Below, piece by piece: positions 1 to 8,070 of a stretch of DNA of 64,000 nucleotides. The translations under genes were made by a program, and so were the position numbers. Origin of the DNA: Nostoc calcicola FACHB-3891 (GTDB lineage Bacteria; Cyanobacteriota; Cyanobacteriia; Cyanobacteriales; Nostocaceae). Numbering within the stretch: position 1 is the stretch's first letter; each line of letters opens with the position of its first letter. Under the pieces are notes generated by a model. It saw only the letters and a list, made by a program, of their open reading frames with translations, searched no databases and was not told the DNA's origin. The stretch spans positions 1 to 64,000 of the forward strand of contig NZ_JACJRQ010000007.1 of the NCBI RefSeq assembly GCF_014697355.1, in the 5' to 3' direction.

Positions 1-218
<218 letters not shown>

Positions 219-354
219 TACAACCATTTCGCATTCCTTGCAGTCTTCAGGGTTTTGAAGTAGTTATGAGTTAGAAGTTAACAGTTAAGAGTTATCAATT
301 AATAAACTCTTTGATTCATAACTTCTCACTCCCAACTCAAAACTCTCAAGTCTT

Positions 355-473
355 TCCTGGTGTCTATTGCGCGGTGGAACCACACTGAACCCTTCCCGAA
401 CTCAGAGGTGAAACGCTGTTGCGGCAACGATAGTTTAGGGGTTGCCCTACGCCAAAATAGCTCGATGCCAGGT
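355..473 (+). rRNA. rrf: 5S ribosomal RNA
   Basis: The stretch begins TCCTGGTGTCTATTGCGCGG and ends GATGCCAGGT. These ends pair as the 5S terminal helix, and CCACACTGAACCC with GAACTCAGAGGTGAAACG is the typical 5S core. The length of about 119 nt fits cyanobacterial 5S. It sits directly after the 23S 3' end, as in a standard 16S-23S-5S operon. An apparent short reading frame through this region is only a shadow of the RNA gene. Confidence 0.93.
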
Positions 474-487
474 TTATATATCCAACT

Positions 488-524
488 AAAGCCCCCTTGC
501 TGTCAACTCAGCTTGGGGGTTTTA
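488..524 (+). terminator. rRNA operon terminator
   Basis: A GCCCCC / GGGGG stem with a second short GCTG/CAGC stem inside, followed by a T-rich tract, starts 15 bases after 5S. It fits a Rho-independent terminator of the rRNA operon. Confidence 0.75.
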
Positions 525-558
525 GTTTATCCTGTATTTAGTATTTGGATTAATCGCT

Positions 559-1074
559 ATGACTCAAGAACTTTGGGATTTAAGGAAGTCTATTCTTGAG
601 GGGCGTTATCATGACGCTTTAGTTATCGTTGATGAGTTGGAGTTGATGAGTTGAAAGAGTTATATCCGAAATATTAGAAGTTTTCTCATCCGGCTCATTA
701 TTCATTTGATTAAAAATCAGGTAAAACAGAGATTAACTAATTCTTGGGTTGCTTCGATTGAAGGTTCTATTTTAGAAATTCAGGATTTAAATTTACAGGA
801 TAATAAAACTTCTTATTATCTGAAGCCAGGTGAATGGGAGGATTTGTTGGATACGGCTTATGACGCGGCAATTAAGCCAGCGTCTGCTGAAATTATGAAT
901 GGTTTGTATACACCTAAACGATTACAAGCAATGGTAGATAAATCAGTGATTATCTCTATAGCAAAAGATTTTTTAAATTTAACTTATACGAATACTGAAA
1001 AGTCTTTACCTAGTGCTATTGATGAGATGTTGAGGGATTTACCTGGTGGTCAAGAGTGGGAAGAAGGTAACTAA
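559..1074 (+). pseudogene. DUF29 family gene interrupted by an in-frame stop
   Basis: Reading from the ATG at 559 gives a DUF29-like start (MTQELWDLRKSILEGRYHDA) that runs in frame into TGA at 652-654. The same frame then continues unbroken to 1074 with the rest of the family pattern (IHLIKNQ, LTNSW, TSYYL near-matches, LPGG near the C-terminus). DUF29 proteins are cyanobacterial, about 150-170 residues, and of unknown function. Without the stop the product would be 171 codons, the normal size. The TGA takes the place of a basic codon in the usual MS-K-K stretch. A start at TTG 706 could give a C-terminal fragment, but no Shine-Dalgarno is obvious there. The gene is most likely inactive; a sequencing error is the alternative. 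Confidence 0.75.
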
Positions 1075-1094
1075 AATAGGTCTAATAAAAAAAT

Positions 1095-1131
1095 AAAAGC
1101 CGTGAAATTATTTAAATTTTCACGGCTTTTT
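1095..1131. terminator. Bidirectional Rho-independent terminator
   Basis: A 13-15 bp perfect hairpin (AAAAGCCGTGAAA pairing with its complement) is flanked by A-rich sequence on the left and T-rich on the right. It can end transcription of the DUF29 remnant on plus and of the ArsM-PiT-ArsS block on minus. Confidence 0.8.
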
Positions 1132-1276
1132 AGTGTGGTGTAAGGAGACTGAAGTAATTATCATCATAAATCCATCGGGCTGTTACTGATACATCCGTTA
1201 CGTAATTTGTAACAAAATTGTCCTTTTATGACTTGAAGTAGCTGCAATTTCTAAGATACTGGCATTTTTGCTGGTT

Positions 1277-2284
1277 TTAGAGCAAGGCGCCACCACAACT
1301 AGAACCGCAGCCAGCAGTACAACCATAGCAATAAGCAGTGGTTTGTACTTCATTAATCAGGTCTAAACTACCAGCTTCTAGCAATTTGGCAACTGTCAAG
1401 GTTTTACCGTTACGAGTTTTCGCAGGCAAATTCATCATCTGGTTAAAGTCACAATCATATACATTACCTAGATAATCAATTGAAAGTTCATCACGACACA
1501 TTAAATGTTCGATTGTGCTGGAATTAAAATGCGATTCTAAAAACTGTAAATAGCTGGTGTACAGTTTTCTTCGTTCTAAATGCATTTTAGTTCTACCAAC
1601 TGGCAGATTCGTAATGGTGAAGAGGTTGTTGAATACAATATTAAAATGTTCTTGTAAAAAGGTTTTGTAATCTTGTTCTAGGCTGCTCTGTTCGGGAGCT
1701 AGAGAAAAATTTTCACTTGTAGGTAACTGGGGATTAAATACTAAGTCTAAAATTAAATTTGGATCTTTACCATAGCCGAGTTTATTAAGCCACTGCAAAG
1801 CTTTGATTGAACTATCAAAGACGCCAGTACCACGCATTTTATCAACATTATCTGCTAGGTAGCAGGGAAGAGAAGCCACAATTCTTACTTGATATTTAGC
1901 AAAGTATTCTGGTAAATCACCAAACCCATTTTCAAAATAAATAGTTAAATTTGACCTGACAATTACCTGTTTATCCGTTAACTTTGCTGCTTCTACCAGT
2001 GGTTTAAATCCATAGTTCATTTCAGGCGCGCCACCAGTCAAATCCACAATTTTTATTTCTGGAAAGGTATGGATTAGTGAAATCAACTGTTCACAAATTT
2101 CTGGGGAAAGTTCTTCTCTACGTTTTGGGCTAGCTTCGACGTGACAGTGTGTACAAGCCAGGTTACAGCGCTTACCAAGATTAATTTGTAAAACAGTGAT
2201 TCCTTTTTTTTTTAAAGGAGAATTAAGTTTGTATTTGAATTCTATTACAGATGTATTGAGTGTATTTGTTGATTGAATTTGCAT
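1277..2284 (-). CDS. arsS: Arsenosugar biosynthesis radical SAM protein ArsS
   Basis: This 335-residue protein carries the radical-SAM cluster motif CNLACTHC (C40, C44, C47) and the GGAPEMN segment typical of the ArsS family. It has a Cys-rich C-terminus (CYGCTAGCGSSCGG) of the DUF3641 part, likely binding an auxiliary cluster. In cyanobacteria ArsS is thought to add a 5'-deoxyadenosyl group to dimethylated arsenic, forming the precursor of oxo-arsenosugars. Here it is the last gene of a minus-strand block behind ArsM and a PiT permease (43 bp gap to the permease), which supports the arsenic assignment. Substrate and product are inferred from family and context. Confidence 0.9.
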   Translation of the reverse strand: MQIQSTNTLNTSVIEFKYKLNSPLKKKGITVLQINLGKRCNLACTHCHVEASPKRREELSPEICEQLISLIHTFPEIKIVDLTGGAPEMNYGFKPLVEAAKLTDKQVIVRSNLTIYFENGFGDLPEYFAKYQVRIVASLPCYLADNVDKMRGTGVFDSSIKALQWLNKLGYGKDPNLILDLVFNPQLPTSENFSLAPEQSSLEQDYKTFLQEHFNIVFNNLFTITNLPVGRTKMHLERRKLYTSYLQFLESHFNSSTIEHLMCRDELSIDYLGNVYDCDFNQMMNLPAKTRNGKTLTVAKLLEAGSLDLINEVQTTAYCYGCTAGCGSSCGGALL

Positions 2285-2327
2285 TATTTACTTCTCCTGT
2301 AATTTGACTAAAATATATTCAATGTTT

Positions 2328-3287
2328 CTAGCCTTGTAATAATCTGTAGGTTATTCCACTAATAATTGCGGTACTAGGTAAAGTTAAAATCCACGATAGT
2401 AGTATTTGATAGAAAACACGCACATTAGATTTTTTACCAATCAATCCAACTCCAACAATAGAACCCACTGAAAGGTGAGTTATGGAAACTGGAAGCCCAA
2501 ACTGATTAGCTGTAATAACGAGAACTCCCGTTACTATATTTGCTGAAAAGCCTTGAGTGTGATTCATAGAGGTAATTTTTTCACTCATCGTTATTGCAAC
2601 TTTTTGGGAGTTGAGTAAACCGCCAAGTGCCATTGCGATCGCTATGGTAATCATTCCTCCCTGAATCGAGAAATACTCAATAATCAAAATGAGTGATATC
2701 ATCTTGGGAGTATAATTTAATCCTCTAGCAAAACTCACAATTCCAGCGCTGATAAAATGACAAGTACCAATTATTTTATCATTAACTATTACATTGGACT
2801 TTGAATTGATATAATCAAATAAACTGTAAATTACTGCTCCGAAAAAAATAGCAATAATTGGACTGAGTAATAAAGGCAAAAGAAAGGAACTTAGTAAAGC
2901 TGCAAAATTAACTTGGAGTCCGATCGCTACTAATCCAGCACCAACAATAGCACCGATCAAACTGTGAGTTGTGGAAATAGGAAACCCCATGAATGTGGCG
3001 ATGAGTACAGTTAAACCAGCAGCGATCGCCACTGCTAAATGAAACTCTGGTGCATTGGCGATCGCATTTGGTACTAGTCCTTTTCCTGAAAAATTTTTAA
3101 TTAGTGTATTTGCTGAGAAAGTTGCAGTTACTGCACCAGCAAAAGTTGTAAAAGTTGACCACAAAATTGCTGTTTGATAACTGCTTGTTCGGCTACCAAA
3201 CAGCGTTGCTACACCTTTAAAATTATCATTTGCGCCATTGGAATATGCTAAAAAAAGCGTAGCTAAAAATAGACTAATTAACAACAT
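2328..3287 (-). CDS. PiT family inorganic phosphate permease
   Basis: This 319-residue integral membrane protein begins with the PiT signature (AYSNGANDNFKGVATLFGSR) and has the second-half motif GFPISTTHSLIGAIVGAG, repeated in degenerate form near residues 265-285 (GLPVSITHLSVGSIVGVG). The family moves phosphate with H+ or Na+ and usually also accepts arsenate. It lies between ArsM and ArsS on the same strand, so a role in arsenate/phosphate handling in arsenosugar formation is plausible. That role is inference: it could equally be an ordinary low-affinity phosphate importer held in the operon to keep phosphate up under arsenate stress. Confidence 0.88.
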   Translation of the reverse strand: MLLISLFLATLFLAYSNGANDNFKGVATLFGSRTSSYQTAILWSTFTTFAGAVTATFSANTLIKNFSGKGLVPNAIANAPEFHLAVAIAAGLTVLIATFMGFPISTTHSLIGAIVGAGLVAIGLQVNFAALLSSFLLPLLLSPIIAIFFGAVIYSLFDYINSKSNVIVNDKIIGTCHFISAGIVSFARGLNYTPKMISLILIIEYFSIQGGMITIAIAMALGGLLNSQKVAITMSEKITSMNHTQGFSANIVTGVLVITANQFGLPVSITHLSVGSIVGVGLIGKKSNVRVFYQILLSWILTLPSTAIISGITYRLLQG

Positions 3288-3447
3288 TTGGGAATTTATA
3301 AATAAGAAGTCAGAATCCAGAATGGGCTATGCCCCGCTGCGCTAACAGAATGCTATTAGTCAAATATTAAAATCTTACATTCATTTTTCAGTTGCACAGA
3401 ATTATTCTGAATTCTGACTCCTGACATGTAAATTATTTCTTAATAAA

Positions 3448-4416
3448 TTAACAACAACCACCACCGCTATAATGCCAGGTTGAATCGGTAACAATTATTT
3501 CTGCTGGCTTTATAGCTGCAAGTTTAGCAGCGGTTTTATCACACACGGCTGCGGGAATACCCCGCTGAAGTAGATGACCTGCTGAATCATCGAAGAAAGG
3601 TTCAAAACCTGCATAAATAGCTGTTTTACCTGTGAAAATACAAGCTCCATCTTCTGGAATAGCAACCTTAAAACACACAGAATCCAGACTTTCTAATAGT
3701 AGGTTTTCTTCTAAATTATAAGTCTGGGAATCTAGTAGACGGTAAGGACGACGGGCACGAATTTCAACTTGACCAAAGCCAGCATTTATAATGCGTTCAG
3801 TATACTGTTCATAGGTGAGTGCCCCTGATAAACACATCGCTCTGAGTCGCTCATCTTGTTGCAGATGTACTGGAATTGAACGAGTAGCAATTGGATCGCT
3901 CATCTGCAAACGTCCACCTGGTTTTAATACCCGATGCGCTTCTTTTAAAGCACGAGTTAAATCTTCTGGTTCAAAGATGTTGAAAAGACAATTCTGTGCC
4001 ACGATATCGACGCTAGCATCAGCAACAGGTAAGTTAAAAGCATCGCCTTCCCTGATTTCTACAAAACTGGTGTCAAACCACGAGTTCTCTTGGGCAGCAA
4101 TTTCTAAGTTGCGTGCTGCTGCTTCTCGCATAGCCGCAACTGGTTCAACAGCAATTACAGCACCTGCATAGCGGGAAAAATATGCGAATTGCAAGGCTTC
4201 TAAGCCACCGCCAACACCAACATACAGAACAGTAGGTTGGTTTCCTAGTTCAGTCGGGTGAACAGTAGTACCACAACCATAGTTCATTTCCTGCATTGGC
4301 AAAGGAATTTTTAATCCTGGTAGTTGCAGGGGTGTACTTTGCACACAACAAAGTCCGACTTCTGGGGTTTGGGCAACTTCGCGGTAAAATTGCGCCGCTG
4401 TTTCTAAATAGCTCAT
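3448..4416 (-). CDS. arsM: Arsenosugar biosynthesis arsenite methyltransferase ArsM
   Basis: This 322-residue class I SAM methyltransferase has motif I VGVGGGLEALQ at about residues 66-76. Conserved cysteines suited to As(III) binding lie at 23-24 and 48, another lies in the core (QNCLFNIF), and there is a C-terminal GGGCC tail. The family methylates arsenite stepwise to di- and trimethyl forms. This longer type, with an extra C-terminal domain after the methyltransferase fold, is the one usually paired with ArsS. It is the first gene of the block ArsM-PiT-ArsS. No ArsR gene or clear operator was found upstream. Confidence 0.9.
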   Translation of the reverse strand: MSYLETAAQFYREVAQTPEVGLCCVQSTPLQLPGLKIPLPMQEMNYGCGTTVHPTELGNQPTVLYVGVGGGLEALQFAYFSRYAGAVIAVEPVAAMREAAARNLEIAAQENSWFDTSFVEIREGDAFNLPVADASVDIVAQNCLFNIFEPEDLTRALKEAHRVLKPGGRLQMSDPIATRSIPVHLQQDERLRAMCLSGALTYEQYTERIINAGFGQVEIRARRPYRLLDSQTYNLEENLLLESLDSVCFKVAIPEDGACIFTGKTAIYAGFEPFFDDSAGHLLQRGIPAAVCDKTAAKLAAIKPAEIIVTDSTWHYSGGGCC

Positions 4417-4716
4417 ACTATTTTAAATTTTGGATAATGAAAGCTTTGTGCATCCTAATATAATTAAGTCTGAGTTGCATGAGTTGTTGCTGAGATTGCC
4501 AAAAACCCCAAATTCTCCTAAGATTGGAAAATTTGGGATTTTAAAATTATTTAGGCTGGGAGTGAAAAGATGGGGAGATGGGAAGATGGGGAGAGAATTT
4601 CACCCCACCCCTGCCACATTCCCAATGCGCCATACTTCTCTACGAAAGGTTGCGCCCGAAGCGTAGCTATGCCGTAGGCTTTACGGCTTCGCTCAGTACA
4701 AGTTGCCTCATGCCCA
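4417..4716. repeat. Gene-free spacer with dispersed palindromic repeats
   Basis: No credible gene was found. The right part (about 4640-4700) holds GCGTAGCTATGCCGTAGGC and TACGGCTTCGCTC units, which are short palindromic repeats of the kind scattered in Nostoc genomes. The left part should contain the arsM promoter, but no motif stands out. A 78-codon frame here has no family features and low-complexity composition. Confidence 0.55.
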
Positions 4717-5391
4717 CTAGCCACCCAATGTGTAACCTATACCGCTAACGGTTTGAATAAGGCACTTCTCGTTATTGGCTTCAAGTTTCAGGCGCAGGTA
4801 ACGGATGTACGGCTCGATGATGTTGGCATCTTTGATGAAGTTGTAACCCCAGACTTGCTCTAAAATGCGATCGCATGTAATTACTTGTCGCGGATGGATA
4901 AGGAAATATTCCAGTAAATCAAATTCCTTAGCTGTTAATTCAATTAACCGCTGACATCGGTACACTTGGCGTGTGCGACGATTTAAACTCAGGTCTTCAA
5001 ATTCTAAAATATCTGCGGTGTCTGCTTGATGTCTTTTTCCCAGCTGAATACGGACTCTGGCTAATAATTCATCAATGGTGAAGGGTTTAACTAGGTAATC
5101 ATCAGCACCAGCGTCTAAGACTGTAATGCGATCGCTCACTTCATCTTTGACGGTTAATAAGATTATTGGCACTTCATTACCAATATTTCGCAGACGGCGG
5201 CAGATTTCTAACCCTGACAAACCAGGCATTATCCAATCTAAAATCACTAAATCCAGATGCAACTCCCGTGCTGCGGTAAGTGCAGTTAATCCATCGTAGG
5301 CAATGCTAACTTGATAACCTTCATAATTCAACTCCGATTCAATAAATCGTGCCAGTTTGACTTCATCTTCAATCAGTAAGATGTGCGTCAT
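4717..5391 (-). CDS. OmpR/PhoB-type response regulator (orphan)
   Basis: This 224-residue protein has a receiver domain at 1-120 (acidic pocket near IEDE, phospho-acceptor D52 in ILDWIMPG, conserved K in LVKPF) followed by a winged-helix DNA-binding domain (ELTAKEFDLLEYFL, then VWGYNF and the terminal IQTVSGIGYTL). It resembles the RppA/ManR-like group of cyanobacterial regulators. No histidine kinase gene is adjacent, so partner and regulon cannot be read from context. The annotated ATG gives an intact receiver start. Confidence 0.9.
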   Translation of the reverse strand: MTHILLIEDEVKLARFIESELNYEGYQVSIAYDGLTALTAARELHLDLVILDWIMPGLSGLEICRRLRNIGNEVPIILLTVKDEVSDRITVLDAGADDYLVKPFTIDELLARVRIQLGKRHQADTADILEFEDLSLNRRTRQVYRCQRLIELTAKEFDLLEYFLIHPRQVITCDRILEQVWGYNFIKDANIIEPYIRYLRLKLEANNEKCLIQTVSGIGYTLGG

Positions 5392-5584
5392 GATGATGTT
5401 AATGATTTCAGCAGGGTACGGTAAGCAAGAATACGGTCTAGAAACACTGTCTTCGAGGTGTCAGCTACTAAATAGCCAGACATCTAATTAGGTGTACGCT
5501 AGCTTAGTATAAATCTGAATAAGTAACAACCGTAAGTCTGCAATTACCGATGGCTGCTCGATCTAAGAACGATGCAACTGACTA

Positions 5585-5872
5585 TTAGCAATATGCTGTG
5601 ATATCTTCACCGCATTCATCGGCAAGATAACAGAGCGCTCTAAAACGCAATCCAACGACTTCTTCGTACACAGGATTTAATTTACACATTGGTGGAATGT
5701 GAAATAGCTTGCGACCAAACAGAGTAATATCTCGTTCAAACGGACATTGAGCAGGAATAGCTTTGCAGAGAAAATGAGCCAATTTGGAGTTATGAATTTC
5801 TATCGCTTCCAACCACTCACGGACTGGGTGCAGTAGATCTTTGTGTAACCGGATTTGAATAAAGCTTGACAT
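5585..5872 (-). CDS. Mo-dependent nitrogenase C-terminal domain protein
   Basis: This 95-residue protein matches the small Mo-nitro_C family: LLHPVREWLEAIEI at the start, a CPFERDI segment, and the C-terminal GLRFRALCYLADECGEDI block. The family is found mostly in nitrogen-fixing cyanobacteria and is named from similarity to a nitrogenase-associated tail; its role is unknown. The AGGAGA-like GGAGAGTAATT just before the ATG (on minus) supports the start. No nif genes are adjacent, so this is a stand-alone member. Confidence 0.8.
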   Translation of the reverse strand: MSSFIQIRLHKDLLHPVREWLEAIEIHNSKLAHFLCKAIPAQCPFERDITLFGRKLFHIPPMCKLNPVYEEVVGLRFRALCYLADECGEDITAYC

Positions 5873-6135
5873 AATTACTCTCCTTAATATGTTTAAAATA
5901 GATTGGGTTTGTTGTATTTGAACCTTTATGAATATATACGGTCAGGTTTAATAGTTTTATGCAGCGAGCGATCGTTTTTTAGTTTTCTACAGAGATATCT
6001 AGAGTCTCTAGCAACACTGCTAACTACACATTCAAGTGCCAAAATTCCGGATAATTTGCCAAGGTGAGCATAAGTATTTTGCCAAACGTTAGGCTAGATA
6101 TTGCCGGACTGCAAAACTCATAGTTAACCAACTTC

Positions 6136-6189
6136 AAAGGAGGCGCAGTTACTTACCCTAATAAAGCATTGAGCCTCAGGGAAACTGCG
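6136..6189 (+). promoter_or_regulatory. Leader hairpin next to a start-less Shine-Dalgarno
   Basis: The 324-base divergent spacer 5873-6196 has no gene. Close to the downstream gene it holds AAAGGAGG (6136-6143) with no start codon at a usable distance. A nested hairpin follows: CGCAGTT (6144-6150) with AACTGCG (6183-6189), and inside it CCCT (6156-6159) with AGGG (6178-6181). GAGGC/GCCTC offers a competing pairing that would cover the Shine-Dalgarno. It ends 7 bases before the ATG at 6197. A regulatory 5' UTR is possible but unproven. Confidence 0.35.
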
Positions 6190-6196
6190 AAAACTA

Positions 6197-6814
6197 ATGA
6201 CCTATGACTTTCTTAATAACAAAAAGTTCCTTTTCGATCGCTGGGCACCAAGCTACGATTGGCTGTTTCCTTCAGTGTTTTATCGAGCCATCCACAAACG
6301 ATTGCTAGAGTACGTCAATTTACCAGAGCGAGCAAATGTACTTGATATAGGGTGCGGTACTGGACGCTTACTTGAGCGCCTTGCTACTGAGTTTCCTGAC
6401 CTGCGGGGTACTGGATTAGATTTATCTGGTAATATGTTGCGGATGGCAAGACTGAGCAACCGCCACCATCCACGCTTGATTTATGTTGAGGGCAAAGCTG
6501 AGTCTCTTCCTTTTGCTGATGGTCAGTTTAATGCTGTTTTTAGCACTATCAGCTTTTTGCATTATTTGGAACCTCAACAGGTGTTTAGTGAGATAGCACG
6601 GGTACTTTCTCCTGGTGGATGCTTTTATTTGGTTGACATTACTTCCAAAAAAGAGACAGAACCTCAACTATTGCCAATTTCTCCCCGTGGAATTCGACTT
6701 TACAGCCCTAATCAACGCCAGGTTCTAGGTTCCTCTGCTGGGTTATTGTGTTTGAGTCACCATTATTTATTGGGGCCTGTGTTGCTAACGATTTTTACTA
6801 AACCTGGAATTTGA
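6197..6814 (+). CDS. Class I SAM-dependent methyltransferase
   Basis: This 205-residue protein has motif I VLDIGCGTGRLLERLA at about residues 48-63, an acidic residue at the end of strand 2 (GLDLSGNML), the FADGQFNAVF motif and the post-motif LSPGGCFYLVD. It belongs to the Methyltransf_11 type seen in UbiE/MenG relatives and many small-molecule methylases; the substrate cannot be told. It stands alone, divergent from the Mo-nitro_C gene, with the possible leader structure described at 6136-6189. The start was taken at the ATG that begins the family-like FDRWAPSYDWLF region. Confidence 0.85.
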   Translation: MTYDFLNNKKFLFDRWAPSYDWLFPSVFYRAIHKRLLEYVNLPERANVLDIGCGTGRLLERLATEFPDLRGTGLDLSGNMLRMARLSNRHHPRLIYVEGKAESLPFADGQFNAVFSTISFLHYLEPQQVFSEIARVLSPGGCFYLVDITSKKETEPQLLPISPRGIRLYSPNQRQVLGSSAGLLCLSHHYLLGPVLLTIFTKPGI

Positions 6815-6893
6815 AAATGGGGAGTGGGGAGTGGGGAATGGGGAGTAAAGGGGTGGAAACAGCTTATATCAAACTTTGTTGTGTATATCTTAA

Positions 6894-7406
6894 TTAGGAA
6901 GTAGGACGATACTCCATAAATACCACAGGAACTCTGAGTAGCTTTTTAGCTAATTGTGAGAATCTAAATTTATCCTTGAGTGTAGACGAGACTTTTGTTT
7001 TGGGGAATTGTGGTAGGTCTGCAAAAGATATTGGCACAAAACCAAAGCGACTATAAAACTCGGTCAATCGCTGACCCAAACATTCAAGATAAAGTGGTTG
7101 CGTTGCTGTGTTAATCAAATGCTCGGTTAGTAAAGTACCCAAACCGCGACCTCTCCAAGCTGGTGCAACGACTAAACTACCAAGTTCTTGCGCCCCTGAA
7201 AAATTACGTAGCTGTCCACAAGCTACCAGATGGCGTAGGCTTTGCCCGCCGTGGGCATCGCATTCAATTACCCAAAATTGCTGCCAATCTAATTGGGTTG
7301 GGTCGAGTTTAGCTGAAAACACCAGCAATCGAATCGACCACTGATCCCCAGAAGTTGCCTTGCGAAGCACACACCCAGATGGTAAGGATACATTACTTTG
7401 ATTCAT
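6894..7406 (-). CDS. GNAT family N-acetyltransferase with repeat-derived insertion
   Basis: This 170-residue protein contains the GNAT acetyl-CoA loop VAPAWRGRGLGTLL (about residues 97-110) and the later LYLECLGQRLTEFYSRFGF block. The substrate is unknown. Between the beta-strand WVIECD and LVACGQLRNF it carries the extra residues AHGGQSLRH. The DNA there (about 7230-7260) matches a GATGCC..ACGGCGGGCAAAGCCTACGCC repeat scattered in Nostoc genomes, so a mobile-type repeat appears to have entered in frame. Such insertions often sit in surface loops; whether activity is kept is unknown. Confidence 0.83.
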   Translation of the reverse strand: MNQSNVSLPSGCVLRKATSGDQWSIRLLVFSAKLDPTQLDWQQFWVIECDAHGGQSLRHLVACGQLRNFSGAQELGSLVVAPAWRGRGLGTLLTEHLINTATQPLYLECLGQRLTEFYSRFGFVPISFADLPQFPKTKVSSTLKDKFRFSQLAKKLLRVPVVFMEYRPTS

Positions 7407-7561
7407 TAATTATAGTTTGGTAGTTTCTATGAGAATCATCACAGCATATTATTGAGTCAGACACACTCAAATCACTAGGCATTTAGGAAATAGGGAATCA
7501 GCATTTTCGATGTGAGGGCGAGTTGTTTAACGCAATAAAATAGGGATATTATAGATAATTA

Positions 7562-7575
7562 GTACTAAATAATAC
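7562..7575 (+). promoter_or_regulatory. Candidate NtcA binding site
   Basis: GTACTAAATAATAC is an exact GTA-N8-TAC match to the site of the nitrogen regulator NtcA, about 105 bases before the small gene at 7680. A TATATT box follows roughly 30 bases downstream, a little farther than the usual 20-23. A chance match is possible. Confidence 0.35.
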
Positions 7576-7679
7576 TTTCGATAGAGGGGTAAATCAGCCA
7601 TAACTATATTCTAGATAGATAAACTCAGACCCCTAATTTCATTAAGATAATGCCAAGACTAATGAATAGGAATCTAATA

Positions 7680-7874
7680 ATGGCTGAACAACAAAAACCT
7701 AGTCAGGAAGGTACTACGCCCACTTCTTCTGGTGGCTACCAAACCCCCATTGACGAAGCTACCCGCAAAACTGGCGATGCTGAAAAAAGTGATGCTAAAA
7801 CCACTGCTACGCCAGAAGCACCAGAAAATGATACTGTACAAGGCAGCCCCAATCAAGGAACTGAGTCGCGTTAA
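7680..7874 (+). CDS. Small hydrophilic, probably disordered protein
   Basis: This 64-residue product from ATG 7680 (an upstream ATG at 7650 would add 10) is rich in Gly, Thr, Glu, Pro, Ala and Lys, with no hydrophobic core, no signal peptide and no cysteine. No function is recognised. It is bracketed by a possible NtcA site upstream and two hairpins downstream (7881-7898 and the strong terminator 7946-7991), so it is probably a genuine short transcription unit. Related short disordered proteins in cyanobacteria are often stress-responsive, but that is only a guess here. Confidence 0.6.
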   Translation: MAEQQKPSQEGTTPTSSGGYQTPIDEATRKTGDAEKSDAKTTATPEAPENDTVQGSPNQGTESR

Positions 7875-7945
7875 TTAATTAAAACTTTGCGAAGTTTTAG
7901 TTACTTTTTGGCACTTTTTTTGATGAGTTTAATCCAGTAAGTTAA

Positions 7946-7991
7946 GAGTGGATATGTGGTGTAACGCCCACAATTATCCACTCATTTTTTT
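7946..7991 (+). terminator. Rho-independent terminator
   Basis: GAGTGGATA pairs with TATCCACTC, with an inner TGTGG/CCACA stem, and is followed directly by ATTTTTTT. It ends the small gene at 7680-7874. A weaker 7-bp hairpin (AAAACTT/AAGTTTT) lies at 7881-7898. Confidence 0.8.
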
Positions 7992-8070
7992 GTGGTCACG
8001 ATTCACAAGGTAGAATTTGCCTTGTTCAGTCAATCTAAAATCTAAAATCCAAAATTGTCTGATTGCTTTT

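Noticed and set aside
360..599. 79-codon frame over 5S rRNA
   Set aside because: It lies on the rRNA gene and its terminator.
4430..4666. 78-codon plus-strand frame
   Set aside because: It runs through repeats, with no family features and no Shine-Dalgarno.
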